Shown: positions 10,462-23,850 of the stretch, piece by piece
Layout: every line of letters starts with the position of its first letter
Position numbering within the stretch: the first letter of the stretch is position 1
Assembly: GCF_036711975.1 (NCBI RefSeq)
Contig: NC_091971.1
Location: 5,959,501 to 6,023,500, forward strand
From: Onthophagus taurus
Taxonomy: Eukaryota; Arthropoda; Insecta; Coleoptera; Scarabaeidae
Direction: 5' to 3'
DNA length: 64,000 bases
Notes under the pieces: model-generated
What the model was told of the DNA's origin: nothing
Database searches by the model: none
The model's input: only the letters and a program-made list of their open reading frames with translations
Program-made: the position numbers and the translations under genes

Positions 10462-12556
10462 TTTAACAGAAATAAATTCTACATAACCTAACTTTTTTTC
10501 CAAAGATATATATTATCTATAGGTGGTCAAAAAATTTCAATTAAAAAAAAAAAATTTGATGACATCTGTTTATTCATGTGCAACATATATTGTCAATAAG
10601 GTAATAAGTATGAATGACAAACAATTGATTATTCAATAATAATAATAATTAATATTTATCTAATAAACAATAAGTGGCAGGCGGCTCAAGAATGTGTTAA
10701 GAAAAAAAAAACCAACAAATACATTAATAATTACATGTATGTGTAATAATAATAATAATAATGAGAAAGGGGGATAACAATCTATTTTTATTTATAGTGT
10801 AAATTGCGTTCTATAAAAATATACAATGTATCGTAGTATTTAATTGGTGGAAAAAGAAGAAAAAAAATAATATGACTATTTTAACAATCTTTAGCCACCG
10901 AGAAAAAGACGGATTGAAAACGTTGAGAAGAAATTGTGTTTAATAAAGAGAAACAAATAGATGTAAGAATTAGAAAAAAAAAAAAATAAAGATATTTGTT
11001 CCGGAAAACGAAACGACACCAAGTTATGGCTGTATTTGTCATTAAAAAATACAACTCAATCACATTTCATTTCTCTTATTATTTAAATTTATAATACAGC
11101 TTTAACTCTAAAAAAACGGACTCAAAAAAATATAATTAAATTGTATGTTAAGTTTTACTTTCTTTTAATTTTTTTTTAATTTGATTTCCTTTAAGAGGTA
11201 AAATAAGATATTCACAAAATACTATTATTAAATATCATATATTTATATTATATATATATATAAATCCGATTGGCTTCTTTTTTGTTGTTAAATAAACCAA
11301 TCAATTAAACCTTTTTTTGTTATTTACCATTTTATTTGCGATAAAATGCAAGAAAACACCTTTTCATCAAACATTATGTAATTGTATAATCAATAAAAAG
11401 CACTAAGGTTCTTTTTAATAACTATTTAAGTTATATACAAGAAGTACACCCTAAATTGAGAACTCGTCAACTATTTTTATGTATTTTTTTTTAATTCTTT
11501 TATACTTTATTTTCAAAGGGGGCGAAAAAAAACATACTTTAGTGATTTTGTGTGTTAAAAAGGGGAGCGTGGGCATGTTATTAATCTTTAGTATTATTAT
11601 TTTTTATCAGTGGGCAAAACGTACAAAAATTCCAATTTATTACATCGCTTACAAAGTATTTTTAAATATAAAAATATACAAGAACGAAGCAAATTTACAT
11701 GTTTTTTAAAGATATCTATATATTATGTATAGGTACCGCTCATTTTTTAATTAATTTTTTAAACGTGGGCTTAAACAAAAAATAAATAAGTGCTGATTAA
11801 AAATATTAATTAAGAATAAGAAAAAATTTATACAAATTCATTATTTATAATTAATTAATTATTGTAAAATAAAATTTGTAAACTTTTTTAAACATCAAAT
11901 TGTAACTTAATACACCACCCAAAAAATTAATTTAAATAATCAATTGTTAAATTCTTAAATCAGTTATTAACAAGCGGAGCTATTTTTATGACAACAATTA
12001 TTTAAAAAAACACCAAACTCATCAAAAAATTCAAATAACTGTATTATTTAGTTAAAATAAAATATAATAAAGAAGTATACACAAAATATCCTCTTAACTA
12101 AGTTAAAAAGAAGTTGATAAATTTAAGATTTCAATACACATTTTTTTTGATGAGTAAGGCAAATATTAATAATTAAAGAAGTGGGAGAATATGTAATAAA
12201 CTCGGAGTGTAATTGGTTAGTTTAGTTTTTAGGTTAGGTTATTTAATAGTAATAGTATTATTTTTTGTCGTTAAAAAAAGGGACCTCCTTTTTCGCTCTA
12301 AGGAACATAGAGACACAAATGCAATTCAGTTATAAAAAATCACGAAATGCGTCGGGTTTTTATATATACACGTTTACATATATCACAAGTCCCTTTTTCT
12401 CTTTTTTTTTCTTCTTCTAAATAAATTAAAAAAAATAAACCCAAAAAAAAGTACATTTTTTTGCAATTACTCCTTTTGTATCATCAGTATAATCTTTTTT
12501 CATTTTCACCATCGGAACTTTTTCATTCATTTATTTCCACTTAATTTTTCTTAAGG
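10462..12556. other. faf 3' UTR and intergenic AT-rich sequence
   Basis: No coding region recognised in about 2.1 kb. Because faf ends at 12557 on the minus strand, much of this could be its 3' UTR. A minus-strand TGTATATA (complement within 12360-12374) matches the Pumilio-binding consensus, but such motifs are common in AT-rich DNA. Short GTAAT/AAT microsatellite runs occur near 10640 and 10750. Confidence 0.4.
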
Positions 12557-15500
12557 TTAAGTATTCTGTCCATCGCAACTTTGTGTCACATCCGGTAAAT
12601 CAGCTCTTTGTCCCGTTCCTGTACCACCATCTTGACCAACCGAATCAATTTGAACCCCTCCACTACTTCCTCCGCACACACCGCTACCACCACCACTTTC
12701 ATTAACCTCTTCTTGAGACAATTGTTCTTCACTTACATCGTCATCTTCTCTTTCCGTTTCTGGTATTAATTCCAACGCTCTATCTAGAGTATTTTTTGCG
12801 CTATTCGATCGTTCCAAAAAGAACCCGTTCGAACTTTCATTACTTTGCGCAGGCGGTGACCAAGTATTATAAGAATATTGTGAAGGCGCCGGATATCTTT
12901 TCAATAATTCTTCTTGTAACCACGTCACAGCTTGTGCCCATTGGTTACGAAGATCCGAATGTCCGTGTAACATCGCCAAAGCGGCCCGACATTTACTAAA
13001 AAGCGCCACCATACACTTTATGCATTGATAAGCCCGTTTTTGGTAATGATTTTTTGAACGGGCTATTGTTTCTAATAATCCTTCACGTTCTTCAGGGACA
13101 CCTTTTAAAGCGTTATGAATACGATGTGTTTGCCAGGAGTCTTCAATTAATAAAATATAAAGTAAAAGTTCCATATGGTGGCGGAGTTCTTGACAATACG
13201 CAAATGCTATTTGCCAGAGAAGTTCTGAAAGGACTACGCGGGAAAAGTTTGGATTTTCCCATGAACAGTATTGAAGAAGTTTTATTGATTCATCAGTTAA
13301 ACTTGAATCTTCAATTACTTTTTTGATATAACTGGAAGTGAAAAAATTTTAATTTAAAGGTGTGAACTTGCAGCAAATTGATTTTAATAATTACCTTGTT
13401 CTTCCAAATAAAATATCAGATGCTTGAACAGACAAAGGCATTATGTACTCAGGACAGCTTGGATCACCATACGGATTAGGCAAGATGGGAACTCCAGTGC
13501 TACTTTGACATTTTGAGCTAACATCACAACACCTAACCAAACAAGAAACGACTTGATTCAATTTTCCTAATTCGGTGTATTGATATTTAATAGCAGGCCC
13601 GGGTCCTTCATCCAAAGCAACCAACATAAACGTCGTGTGAACGTTCATTTTTAATAAATGGGCTTTCTCTTGAACACCTAAGTCAAAAAAAAGTATAAAA
13701 CACTCAAAAATTTGATGCAAAACTAAATTAATATACCTTGTGTTGCATACATATGAAAAACGTTACAATAATGCGGTAAATGTCGCCCGTGTTCGCTAAC
13801 ATCTCGATGTAATAAAGCTAATAAAGCCCAAATGATGTGATCACTTAATGTTGCTAGTGGATCGTGATTATTAATTCCAGGTGGGTTAAGACACGGGCCA
13901 TCGTTGAGTGAATAATGCGCCAAAACAACGATTATTTTCATAAAAGCATTTCGAACTTCACCGCTAGGACAACTCAACAAATACTCGCAAAATCTTTGCA
14001 TATGGGCGAATAACATTTCGTGGGCGAACCAAGAACGGATTGCTGGACCAGCACGGAAATGAAGACAAATTGTGTCACTCCTAAAAAAAATTAAAATTAA
14101 ATTATGTTAATTGATTTCTTTCTTATTCTCACCAATCCATAGCTGGTCCACGGAGATTCTTTTTTGTGTGCCATCCTGTATGAAATAAGAACTCACTAGC
14201 TAATTTAACACTTAACATTGAAAGTTGCTCGAAATCTTTTGTTGATAAATTCGGTCGCATGCTATTTGGAGTAATACTATTCACAAATTTCTTAATAAAG
14301 TTAAAATATTCCGTTGAAAATTGGCTTCGGTGATGTAAAAATTTGATGTTTTGCTTTCTTATGCTGTTTTCAATAGCAACCGGCATTCTTATATGATGTT
14401 CTTTCTTATCAGCTACAAAAATAGATCAATCACAAATAATCCCACAAAAAAAACTTAAAAAAAAACATACAAATCGTTAATTTCTCCATAGCTTTTAAAA
14501 CTTCCCTTTCCTCAACATCCTGTCTGGTATAAAATAACATATACGCATTCCACCATCTTTTTTGTCTTCTATACGTAGTTCTTTTCAACATTGGATCAAA
14601 AACTTCCCCCATATAATCCCCACCAAAACATTGCACCTTCATTTCTTCATCTTCATGCATTTTACACTCAGTAACTTCGCCATCATCAAATTTATACCAT
14701 CTAACTTCACCATTTGAATTTCTACTTCTAATGTATGAATAATAATGTCCTCCAGAAGCTTGACCTGAATGAACAACAATTCCTGATAAATGATACCTGG
14801 TACAAACATCTGAACCTCCAGGATTTAAATCGCAATCAATAATTTCGCCCTCGAGTTTTGCCAAACCGGAAACAGTGTAAGGCTCCATATCTAAATCGCG
14901 TGGAAATTCAAAGTAATCGTTGAATTTGATTGCACACACTCGTTCGAAATCGTATTCGAATCGTTTTAATTGAATGCCGAGTATCGGGGGAAGTTTTTTC
15001 ACGCAAAGACGTTTAACTGTGACCACTTTTTTCGAACATTTCTCGCAATGGTACGCGTCGGCCCCTTCCAATAATTCCCCTGCGAAACGGAAATCAAACG
15101 GATAAACGTTAAAAAAGTGGACAAATTCAAGATGATGTACCTTTTACGTATTGTTCCATTGAGTCTTGAAGACTGCTGTGGTTCCGAATATCCACGCTGA
15201 TCACGCTAAAGGGTTCTTCTTTTGAATAACGGTGAGGACAACCTTTACAAATTTTTTGATCTGAATATGAACCGCCTAAAATTTTCGACATTATCTGTTC
15301 GTGACCAAGCGCTTTCAAAGCTTCATCTAAACTTTCAATAAGGGACATGAAAAATTCCACAGCGTCTTGTTGTTCACGTAAATTTACAGGTTCACCTAAT
15401 ATATATTTTTTTTAATCAATAATTTCTTATTTAATTAATTTATTTTGTTTTACCTTGTAATTTAAAATGCCTCCAAAGTCCTCTAGGGACGTAATATTGT

Positions 15501-18500
15501 AACCTAGAATAAGCTAAATGACCGAAAATCGCTTGAACTTGTTTTAATATCCCAACGTTATAATCTTTTCGATTATCATCTAAACTCGATCGATCGTCCG
15601 TTGTGTCTACTTCAATTTCAAGTTTTTCTTCACCGCTAAAATCTTCGTTAGGATCGGTGGCCGCTCCTTCGCAAGCTAATAAACCTTCCCTTATACTTTG
15701 CACCATATACAATTGTTGTAAAACCGAGTTCATATAACACGTTGCCCCCGCATTCTTTAAACCTACAAAACCCTGCATTGGTCTTGGCCCTATTATTGGT
15801 AAATAATCCCATTCAATAACTGTCGTTTCTGGATCTACAAAATGTATTTATTAATACTTTTAATAAAATAATTTAATGAAAAAAATTTGATGAAGAATAT
15901 ATTTGTTATCATACAAATAATTTACCTGAATAAAACATGTTGCTAAGCATAGATACTAATTGTCTACAATTTGGTACACAATATTGACACAATGTGGTTA
16001 ATAATTCAAAAGCTGCAGCTTGTGTTTGTGGTGTATCACAAATTGGGGTAGCTGGATCTTCACCCAACATCCCAGTTTTAACTAATTGCAACATCAATTT
16101 GCTGGCGGGAAAAAGAAAATCCTCCAAAAGTTCTTTAATTAAACTTCCCGATTCCGCACTACCCAATTCACATTTTTGTTCATTTGTCATAAACGATAAT
16201 AACTCCTTTGCTAACCCAAGATGACCTTCAAGCAAGCCGTCGTGTTGTCCCCTCGCCCTTCTTAACCAAGCGACCTCGCCGGCTAACAAACTTTCCGCTT
16301 CTGGTAGTGGTGTATTTGATAAAAACATAACGTTGATCAATCGGCAGAGTAATTGGAAAAATTCGTGCGAAGTCGTTGCATTATCCAAAACTAACGTGTC
16401 CAAAAGCGAAAATAGGTAAGGTGTAAGAAGATTAAGTGCTGTTCTACTTGCCGCTCCGTAGGTACAGATTATCATAAACTGTTCGACCGCGCTAACTCTT
16501 ATATTTCGACTAGGGTTTAACAACAGAATATCCGTCATAAATAATGGAAACTCGTTACGTTCACACAAATGTTCCAAACTGCTCGGATTTAAAACTAAAG
16601 CCACACTGAGTAATTCCAAAGCTTCCTTACATAACGCAACATCATCGACGTGAAGTTCCAAGGGTGCGTTGCGTTTTGAAGGATCACAAAGCGAATGAAG
16701 CGTTTCAGGGGTTGCGTTTAAATGTTGAAGATTAGCGCTACTCGCTGCCCAAACTAGATTCATTAACGCCATAACGGTTCTTGTATCGGGTAATTCCCAA
16801 TTTAAAGCTTGACTGAAAAGACCTTGAACTTGACCGCTACTTCCGGTTTCAACCATTAAATCGGCTAAACCTTGAGATAATTTTTTTGCAGCTTCTTTTA
16901 AAATTTGATCGGAATGTCCGGGGACGTATCTTAACGCGTGTTTCAAGAAAAAACCCGGATTCGGTTCGTTTTTACCTTCTTTTTCGGGTGGGGTGTGATC
17001 CTCGCTTAATTTTACCAAAACTTGCGCCACCGAAGTTAATATCAATTTGCAAATCTTTAAAACAACAAGGAACGCCGATCTTTTCGTTGCCATATCCGAA
17101 CTGGACATAAAATTATTCCTCGTTAACATTTCCAAGAAAATATGCGCCTCACCAGACACCATAAACTCATACTGAATGTTGTAAGTCTTTTCAGAAAGTG
17201 GATCCAAAGCTGGCATCAACAGAGTATAAAGCACCTCAAGGTTATAAAGCACTTCCGCTGGAGTTGGACTAAAGTACATATCTTCGATGGGAATATTCGA
17301 TTCAAAATTACTGGAAAAGAGAATATGGAGTCGGGTTATGGTCGTGTGGTCACAAGGCATCAGTAATAAAAGGTTTCTTGCTCCGTCACGAAGCGCATCA
17401 AACTCTAAAATACTACCCAAGGCAGACAATTGACAAAAAAACTGCGCGTAAGTGTGTTCCATCGACATCAAAACACCTGGAAGTGAATTTTCCGCTTCCG
17501 CTTCTACGTTTGGTACGTCATAAGGATGTTGAGGTGAAGATGTTGAACTATCCGAGCTACTATCTTGGGATGAGGCCATGTTTGAATTTATTTGAGTTAT
17601 TTTTGCAGAAATTAACTATAACAAAAATAGATTATTAGATACTATTAACTAGATAATTATTTATACTAATAAAACGGGATGATTTCATATTTGTAGTTAG
17701 CTTTCTATTACTGTGATGACTGCTTTAAATTGCTTTGAATATAGCTATTGAAGAACATATCAGAATGGTGGATGATGGAGCATATTTTATTTCCCTTGTA
17801 ATCTCAAATTATACATTAGGAATAAAATAGCTAACTCAAAACCATCCAGTTTCATTGTGTAAATATATCACTTTATATTAATCATAACTTACTGTTTTAT
17901 CCCTAAGTGGTATTTGCCACAACAATTTCCTATCATCAGCTGGATCTAAAGGATCCCCATTAACAAACAACTCCAACTTACAATGAATCCCTGGTTTAAC
18001 CCTTCGTAAAATATGTCTTCTAAGGGACGCTAATGTATCATTAGAATGAGTAAAAATTTCAATATCATCCTGTCGGTTGGGACTAGAAAATCGTACAAGA
18101 AGCATCATGTGTCGCCCTCTACAAGCTCTATGTAACGGTAAAAACTTCCTTTCACCCATGTAAGCGTTATCGCATTCGCTAAGGTACTCGTGAAGAACTC
18201 GCATCACCCTGCACATTTTAACCGCTTCAGCACGAATCCGATTTTGTATCTGTTCTGTATCGAATTCTTTGTCTTGACCTGGCTTTTGCAAAACGGTTAC
18301 GGTGTCGTAATGGGCGCGAAGTCGATCGTAACATTCAGTTATGTAGGTTTCGTGAAAACTAACCTGAGCGGCCATTAAACGTGGCCCCAAATTCGTGCTG
18401 ACTTCTCTTAAAAGTTCGATAGCTCTCGATGCGATATCATCAGAACATAAAGTTACCACTTTCCATAAATAATCCATTCCTGTTAAATCGGGGTCTTCCG

Positions 18501-21500
18501 TTAATAAAGTACGACGTTTTACTTTTAATTTGCCCTCTTTCATGTTGACTGCTTTAAAAAATCTGAACAAAATAAAAGGTTACAAATCAATTTATTTTGT
18601 TATACATTTATCTTACCTTTCAAAGCACTTAATACCACTTTCGGTCAATAAAGTAGGTTCCAATTGTAAAATATTATTTTCAAAAAAATCTTTATTAATA
18701 CCAGGGTCTAAATCTGGCTCATCACCCATTAACTTAGAAAACCATTTAAAACATGATTCTCGATCAGAAGCGAAAACCGCATTTTCCGCTAAACATTGCC
18801 AAATTTGTTTCGCTTGATCCGCACACAACCACAACTGCCCATCTTTGAGTAAAAACCTCAAAAAATTCAATCTTTCCTGAATTTGAAATACATGACAATA
18901 TCTAGCATCAGGAAAATAAGTTTCGCTTGTTAATTCCGGATTATCTTTAACCAAATTACGCAATCGTTCCATATATTTCGTTAAACTAGTTGTAACTAAG
19001 ATAACCAAAGAGTGTTGACCTTGCAATCGATCAATAACTTCCTGCCTATAGAATATGTGATGACTTCTTTGTGGATGAACCCCATTCGGTGAAGGTTCAT
19101 ACAAACAACAAATTTCCCTAATTTGTTTTAACGCTGGTAAAGCCCATCTATCCCCACTTTTTAATTCCTCCACACATTTATCTAACCAAATCGTTTTCTG
19201 AGCGTCGCGTTCTTGCGAACAACTATAATCCAAGATTTTAATATGGGCCGCTAACGCTTGATCCATAATTTCAGTTGGAACATCTTCCGCGTGCGCCAAA
19301 TTCCAAAAAAGCGTCAACACTTTATGCGCCATCACACCGTCTTTATCGTCCTCCGCCAAGCGACGAATCAACTCCAACAAACGTTCCCTTTGACGCCGAG
19401 ACGCCGACGTCCAACTACTTTGAAAACACTCGAAAAGATGATCGAGCTGTTCAGGACTAAAATCCCACGCTAATTTCGCGAGCAAATCGTGAACGTTTTT
19501 TACTATCGCCTCGTGTTTTCCGACTTGAGCGGACCAAACCGCGTCCAAATCCGATAGACTTAAGGCCCGTTCTTTTATCACGAAACGTAAAATCTTTTCA
19601 AGTTTTTCTACATATTGAGGTTGATGAAGTGAATCTCGCAAAACTATTTCTAAGACGCCGTTTTCATTTATCCATTTCTAATTTGAAAATTTAATTAGAA
19701 AAAAAAATTGTTATATCTTACCTTTGATACTTTGTTTAAAGTGATTTGTTTCCATAGCAACTAAGACAGTTACCAACTTTTTTTTTTAATGTAGTAGACT
19801 GCCTAATTCTGACGTCACAGAGATGGGCGGAACTTATAACCAGTCCAAACAATGTCGTTGCTAACGATAAACCACCAAAAAATGTCATTTAAAATGTCAC
19901 GTTTAGTTTATTTTATTTTAACACTAAATAAAAAATGGCAGTTTACCGTTAGCAACGAAAATGTTTGGAATCGGTATAAGCTCCGCCCATCACTGTGACG
20001 TCAAGGCTTAGGTTGTCTGTTGCCATGAACACTATCACTTATACAGGTCGCTGATATGTATGGAAATACAAAAGTTTTAGTGTTTTTTAAAATCTATTGC
20101 AATAAAGACAAGTTAAGTATAGAGGCCAGTCAAAAAGTTATGACGAAAAAAGGTTACGTTTTCTTTAATGGAACACCCTGTCTATTATTCCATATTTCAG
20201 ATCATCTCGAAATTCTAAACAAAATTCTTGTGGTATATTAGAATACCGAAAGACCTAAAATACCATTTGTTTTAAAGAATAAAGCTAAGCGAGACAATCA
20301 CGTTATATGATTTCAAGTCCAATTTGCATCATACATCTAAGAACCAACTTAGATACGACACTTAGACAATTAGATACACCAAGAAATTGTACAATAGAAA
20401 AAATAGATGAACCTACAATTTCGGGCCAGTGTCGTTTTCTAGGTGTTAGTATAAAATTAAAAGTTTGGCCATCTTCAGAGACTCTAGAAATAGATTAACA
20501 TCTCTCATCTTATCTATTTTACAAACGACAGCGCTAGTTAGCATAAGATAGATATCACTATGTTGCATATTTTTATTGCACTAAAACTAGAACTAACACA
20601 AGACCTAGAACTGCAATCATTTGGGTTTAGTCGTCTTGAGAGACGTGGGACAAAAAAAAATGAATGTTTCTAGTTCTCAGTCCAGTGTTAGTTCTAGTGG
20701 CAGTGGTAGGTAGAGCTAGTTAGCATAAGATATTAGTATGTTGTATATTTTTATTGAACTAAAACTAGAAACATTCGGGTTTAGTCGTGAAAAAAACTTT
20801 CAGTTGTCAATGTCAACTTTAATTTTATTATTATATTCGTAATCTTCATAAAATAACCTTTAAAGTGGTGACGCATTTATCTCAAAAAACCAAAAAGTTC
20901 GAACTTTCAACTTTTAATTTTAACATATTTGTTAACTTCATAAAAAATCCTTTAAAATGAGTCCAAACTCGACATATTTAACTTTAATATTAATGGAGAT
21001 ACAATCACTTTCGGTTTGAAACGTCAATTTTGACATATTTGTCATATTCATTAAAAAACCTTTAAAATGAGTCCAAAGAAAGAATAAAAAACATTAAACC
21101 CGAAGTTCGCAACAATGAAGATAGCAATTTAATTTTTAAATATTAATACTAACCTTAATTTTTTAAGTTTTTTTTATATTTATGTTTTTGTCACAAATAT
21201 TAAGACATTTTATAAAAATTAATATGTCAAAATGACATTGACATTCCTAACCGGAAGTTGACCATAATTTCATTAATATTGAAGATAAATATGTCGTGTT
21301 TGGACTCATTTTAAAGGAGTTTTCACGACGAATACAAATATGTCAAAATTGACGTTGACATTCTTAACCGCAAGTTGACCATAGCTTCATTAATATTGAA
21401 CATAAATACTGTCTATTCTGAGAAGTCTTATATTTTTAGAGAGATGAAAACGAAAATCTCGTTTTTCTCAAAATTGTTCATTTGTGTCATTTGTATAGGT

Positions 21501-22864
21501 GTGATTTTCAAAGATTTCCGAAATATGAAATAATATACAAACTAAAACTTTTGTATCTTAACATTTTTCGCTAGCTAACTTACCGACCGTTTTTCATACA
21601 TATCAGCGCCCCTGTATAATTATATGTTAAGGGATTAAAAAAAAACTTACAGCCATTCTTTCAGGTGTTAAATATTCCTCTTCTTCAATGCCATGATGTC
21701 TATTTGGATAATATGAAGAAACGCTTGAAATAACTTTATTAATTTCATTGAGAGCATTCATTTTCCCATTAAAACTAGAAATTTGTAATTGTCTCAAAAT
21801 CATTTTAAGACGAAAACCCTCTAAAGTTCTTATAAGTTCTTCTTGGTTGGCAACGCGAGATGCGAGGTTTTTTGATGCTTTAATGATCGCCGAAACAATA
21901 TCACTTTTAGATTCATTTTTAGCTTCCCTTTTAAGTTCATCATCTGTTAATTTATCCAAAATTTCCGGTATTATTTCCTAAAATATTAATAAAATTAAAA
22001 CAATTAAGTGCAATGATTAATGTAACTCACCAAAATAGGAAGAATATACTTATTAATAGTGTGAGGTGTTAAGTATTCATAACTCAAACCAAACGGCCTC
22101 AATAAAGCATTTACAACAGCCACACTGAGACTTTTACCACTTTGAAACCTTTCCAATAATAATTTAAACCCGCCCAATTCACCAAATTTATTAATTAAAT
22201 CGACCAACCAACCCCGAGTTGTTCTTAAATCGTTTAAAGGTCTTGCATAAAGTTCTTCCTCTGATAAATTGCTCCCCAAACCCGCAGTTTCGCTCGATCT
22301 AGATGCGTTAAATGTGTGGAACTTATTGTTTGGATTAAAAACCATTGCTAATAAATCCAATAAAGGAAACCAATCATGAGGCAACTTAATAACACATAAC
22401 TCAACTAGCCTGACACAATTTTGATTGATACAAGCATGAATGTTTGGCTTCCAACTCGAAACTGCATCGTCCGTTAAGATTTTTGTAAATGAAATTGTTA
22501 GACCCTCCTGAAAAAATCGTTGACAAGCCTCCGATCGGGTGTCCAAACCTCTTCGAGACAATTCTATGGAAGCTTTTAAGAGACATTCTAGCTCTTGATC
22601 TGGTAGAACGGGAACCACCCATCTTACATTTGAAATTTTTTCATCTAAAGTTTGCAATTTATCATGGGGAAAATCCGGTTCAATACCGTCATCCGGCGCC
22701 TCTTCAAATGGAGTTTCAGAAGTACCAGGCAGTGAGGTTATGTTCTATACAGCACAAAAAAGGATGGTATAGATTATTAATAAAAATAAAAAAATAATTA
22801 ATAAATTTACCTGTATTTCAGATGTTTCTCCAGTTATTCCTTGACCTCTTGTAACAATAGTCAT
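12557..22864 (-). CDS. faf: Fat facets / USP9X ubiquitin hydrolase
   Basis: Thirteen exons on the minus strand: 22864-22811, 22744-22031, 21977-21651, 19677-18617, 18562-17893, 17615-15926, 15834-15454, 15395-15141, 15079-14471, 14412-14133, 14080-13737, 13677-13395, 13331-12557. All joins keep frame; 7443 bases, 2480 aa (USP9X 2554). The start MTIVTRG matches USP9X MTATTRG. The long N-terminal armadillo-like part is followed by the USP domain: catalytic Cys at about residue 1538 in [10 protein letters not shown], His at about 1829 in ASGGHYYSY, zinc-ribbon pairs CKGC and CEKC. The C-terminal half after the USP domain is conserved ([16 protein letters not shown]). The enzyme removes ubiquitin from specific substrates (for example epsin/Liquid facets in fly eye) and acts in endocytosis and signalling. 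Intron 3 (1973 bases) is the only large intron and carries transposon relics. Confidence 0.97.
19722..19760 (-). other. Candidate 39-base cassette exon of faf
   Basis: On the minus strand, between faf exons 3 and 4, a 39-base segment is flanked by an acceptor (CTGTCTTAG) and a strong donor (GTAAGATA). It would add 13 in-frame residues ([13 protein letters not shown]) in phase 0 on both sides, and the remaining intron to exon 4 would be 44 bases. About half of it lies inside the inverted repeat at 19739-20040. USP9X and faf have no residues here, so skipping is the default; inclusion is untested. Confidence 0.25.
19739..20040. mobile_element. Foldback MITE-like palindrome in faf intron 3
   Basis: Long imperfect inverted repeat. 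The left arm contains GACGTCACAGAGATGGGCGG and the right arm, read on the other strand, GACGTCACAGTGATGGGCGG; pairing continues through the TCCAAACA and GTTGCTAACG segments for about 65 bases, then resumes near the ends, which are AAGTGAT and ATCACTT. The centre is AT-rich. No open frame. It is a non-autonomous DNA element or its remnant; superfamily not assigned because no clean target duplication is visible. Confidence 0.75.
20044..21614. mobile_element. Composite foldback DNA element in faf intron 3
   Basis: Ends are inverted: CAGGTCGCTGATATGTATG at the left and, on the other strand, CAGGGGCGCTGATATGTATG at the right, each flanked by TA, as for Tc1/mariner-type elements. Inside are a hairpin-family copy (20540-20790) and a ~125-base motif (containing TTTAAAATGAGTCCAAA) present in both orientations at 20930-21080 and 21230-21420. 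Sequence beside the ends recurs at 55.9-56.8 kb. No transposase frame remains. Confidence 0.7.
20540..20790. repeat. Hairpin repeat family, copy 1
   Basis: Contains CTAGAACTAACAC-type arms around a core TTGGGTTTAGTCGTCTTGAG, diverged from the copies at 34.9, 44.5, 50.5 and 62.0 kb. It shares the flanking GCTAGTTAGCATAAGATA segment with the 62.0 kb copy in inverse orientation. Confidence 0.7.
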
Positions 22865-23850
22865 CTTGAAAATTCAATCAGTTACAGTCATATTAAGACC
22901 CAATGATCTATAATAATAATAAAAATAGGAGGAGATGTTTTAATCTTATTTAAGAAAATGTAAACGGATGAAATTGTGCCATCTTCTCTTAATGTACTGA
23001 TAATTTTTCTCCTGACAGAAGAAATATCAAAAAAGGGCGAAATGTGACAAACGTCAAAGGGAGTTGACAAAAAATGACAGATAGTCTTGGTGTCTTATCT
23101 TACCTCTGTATAGATGTTCGGGGGCGCACGGCACTCTCGTGGGGCTGTCGTTGATGCGACGGGGCCGTTTATTTCGTAATGGAATACGAATGGGAAACTC
23201 GAGTTTTGACGTACGACTAAAATCCGCCGGCATATACAAAATGGCGCCGAAATTAATGATTAAAAATTTTCTAAAAATATCCACTACCACCGGACACTGA
23301 CGGGGCCCCGAGACTCGATCGAATGGGGGCGAAGAGAGTTCGCAATTCACAGGGAAAGTACGGTGACGAACACCGTATAAAATCTCGATTGTTGACGTAC
23401 GGAACTATTTTTTGCAGGCACGATGTGATTTTGCGATATAATTGTCGCCAACCTGCATAATGAAAATCACTAATTTTTTACTTTTAAATCAACATTTTTT
23501 ATATATATTAACTTTATTTACTTTAAATAACCACTTTTATATGGTCCTTATCGCGTAATTATTCGGTAAGAATATTTTTATAAATTAAAAGTAATGCTTT
23601 ATTTAATAAAATTCCGATTTAAATGTCACTAATTTTTTATAAATAAAAATTGCTTTTTATATAAAAAAACATAATTAAGCCGTATAAACTTATTAATCTT
23701 TTATTAAACATTGACTCATTAACTAATAATAACATTAAATTAAACATATATGTATCTTTATTGATTGTTTTAAGTTTTTAGGTTGAGTTGTCAAACGATT
23801 GTCAAAAACATAACCAAAAAAATACAAAAATAAATACAATAAAATCGACA
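22865..23850. promoter_or_regulatory. Shared upstream region of faf and the PRDM gene
   Basis: The two genes diverge from here. About 23095-23420 is GC- and CpG-rich compared with the window, typical of a housekeeping promoter. A minus-strand donor (GTAAGATAAG at about 23095-23104) suggests a non-coding first exon of faf near 23105-23350. No TATA box. The open frame at 23054-23350 reads through this element and is not convincing. Confidence 0.5.

Noticed and set aside
23054-23350. 98-codon open frame in the faf upstream region
   Set aside because: GC-rich promoter sequence read in a free frame; contains the likely non-coding first exon and its donor.
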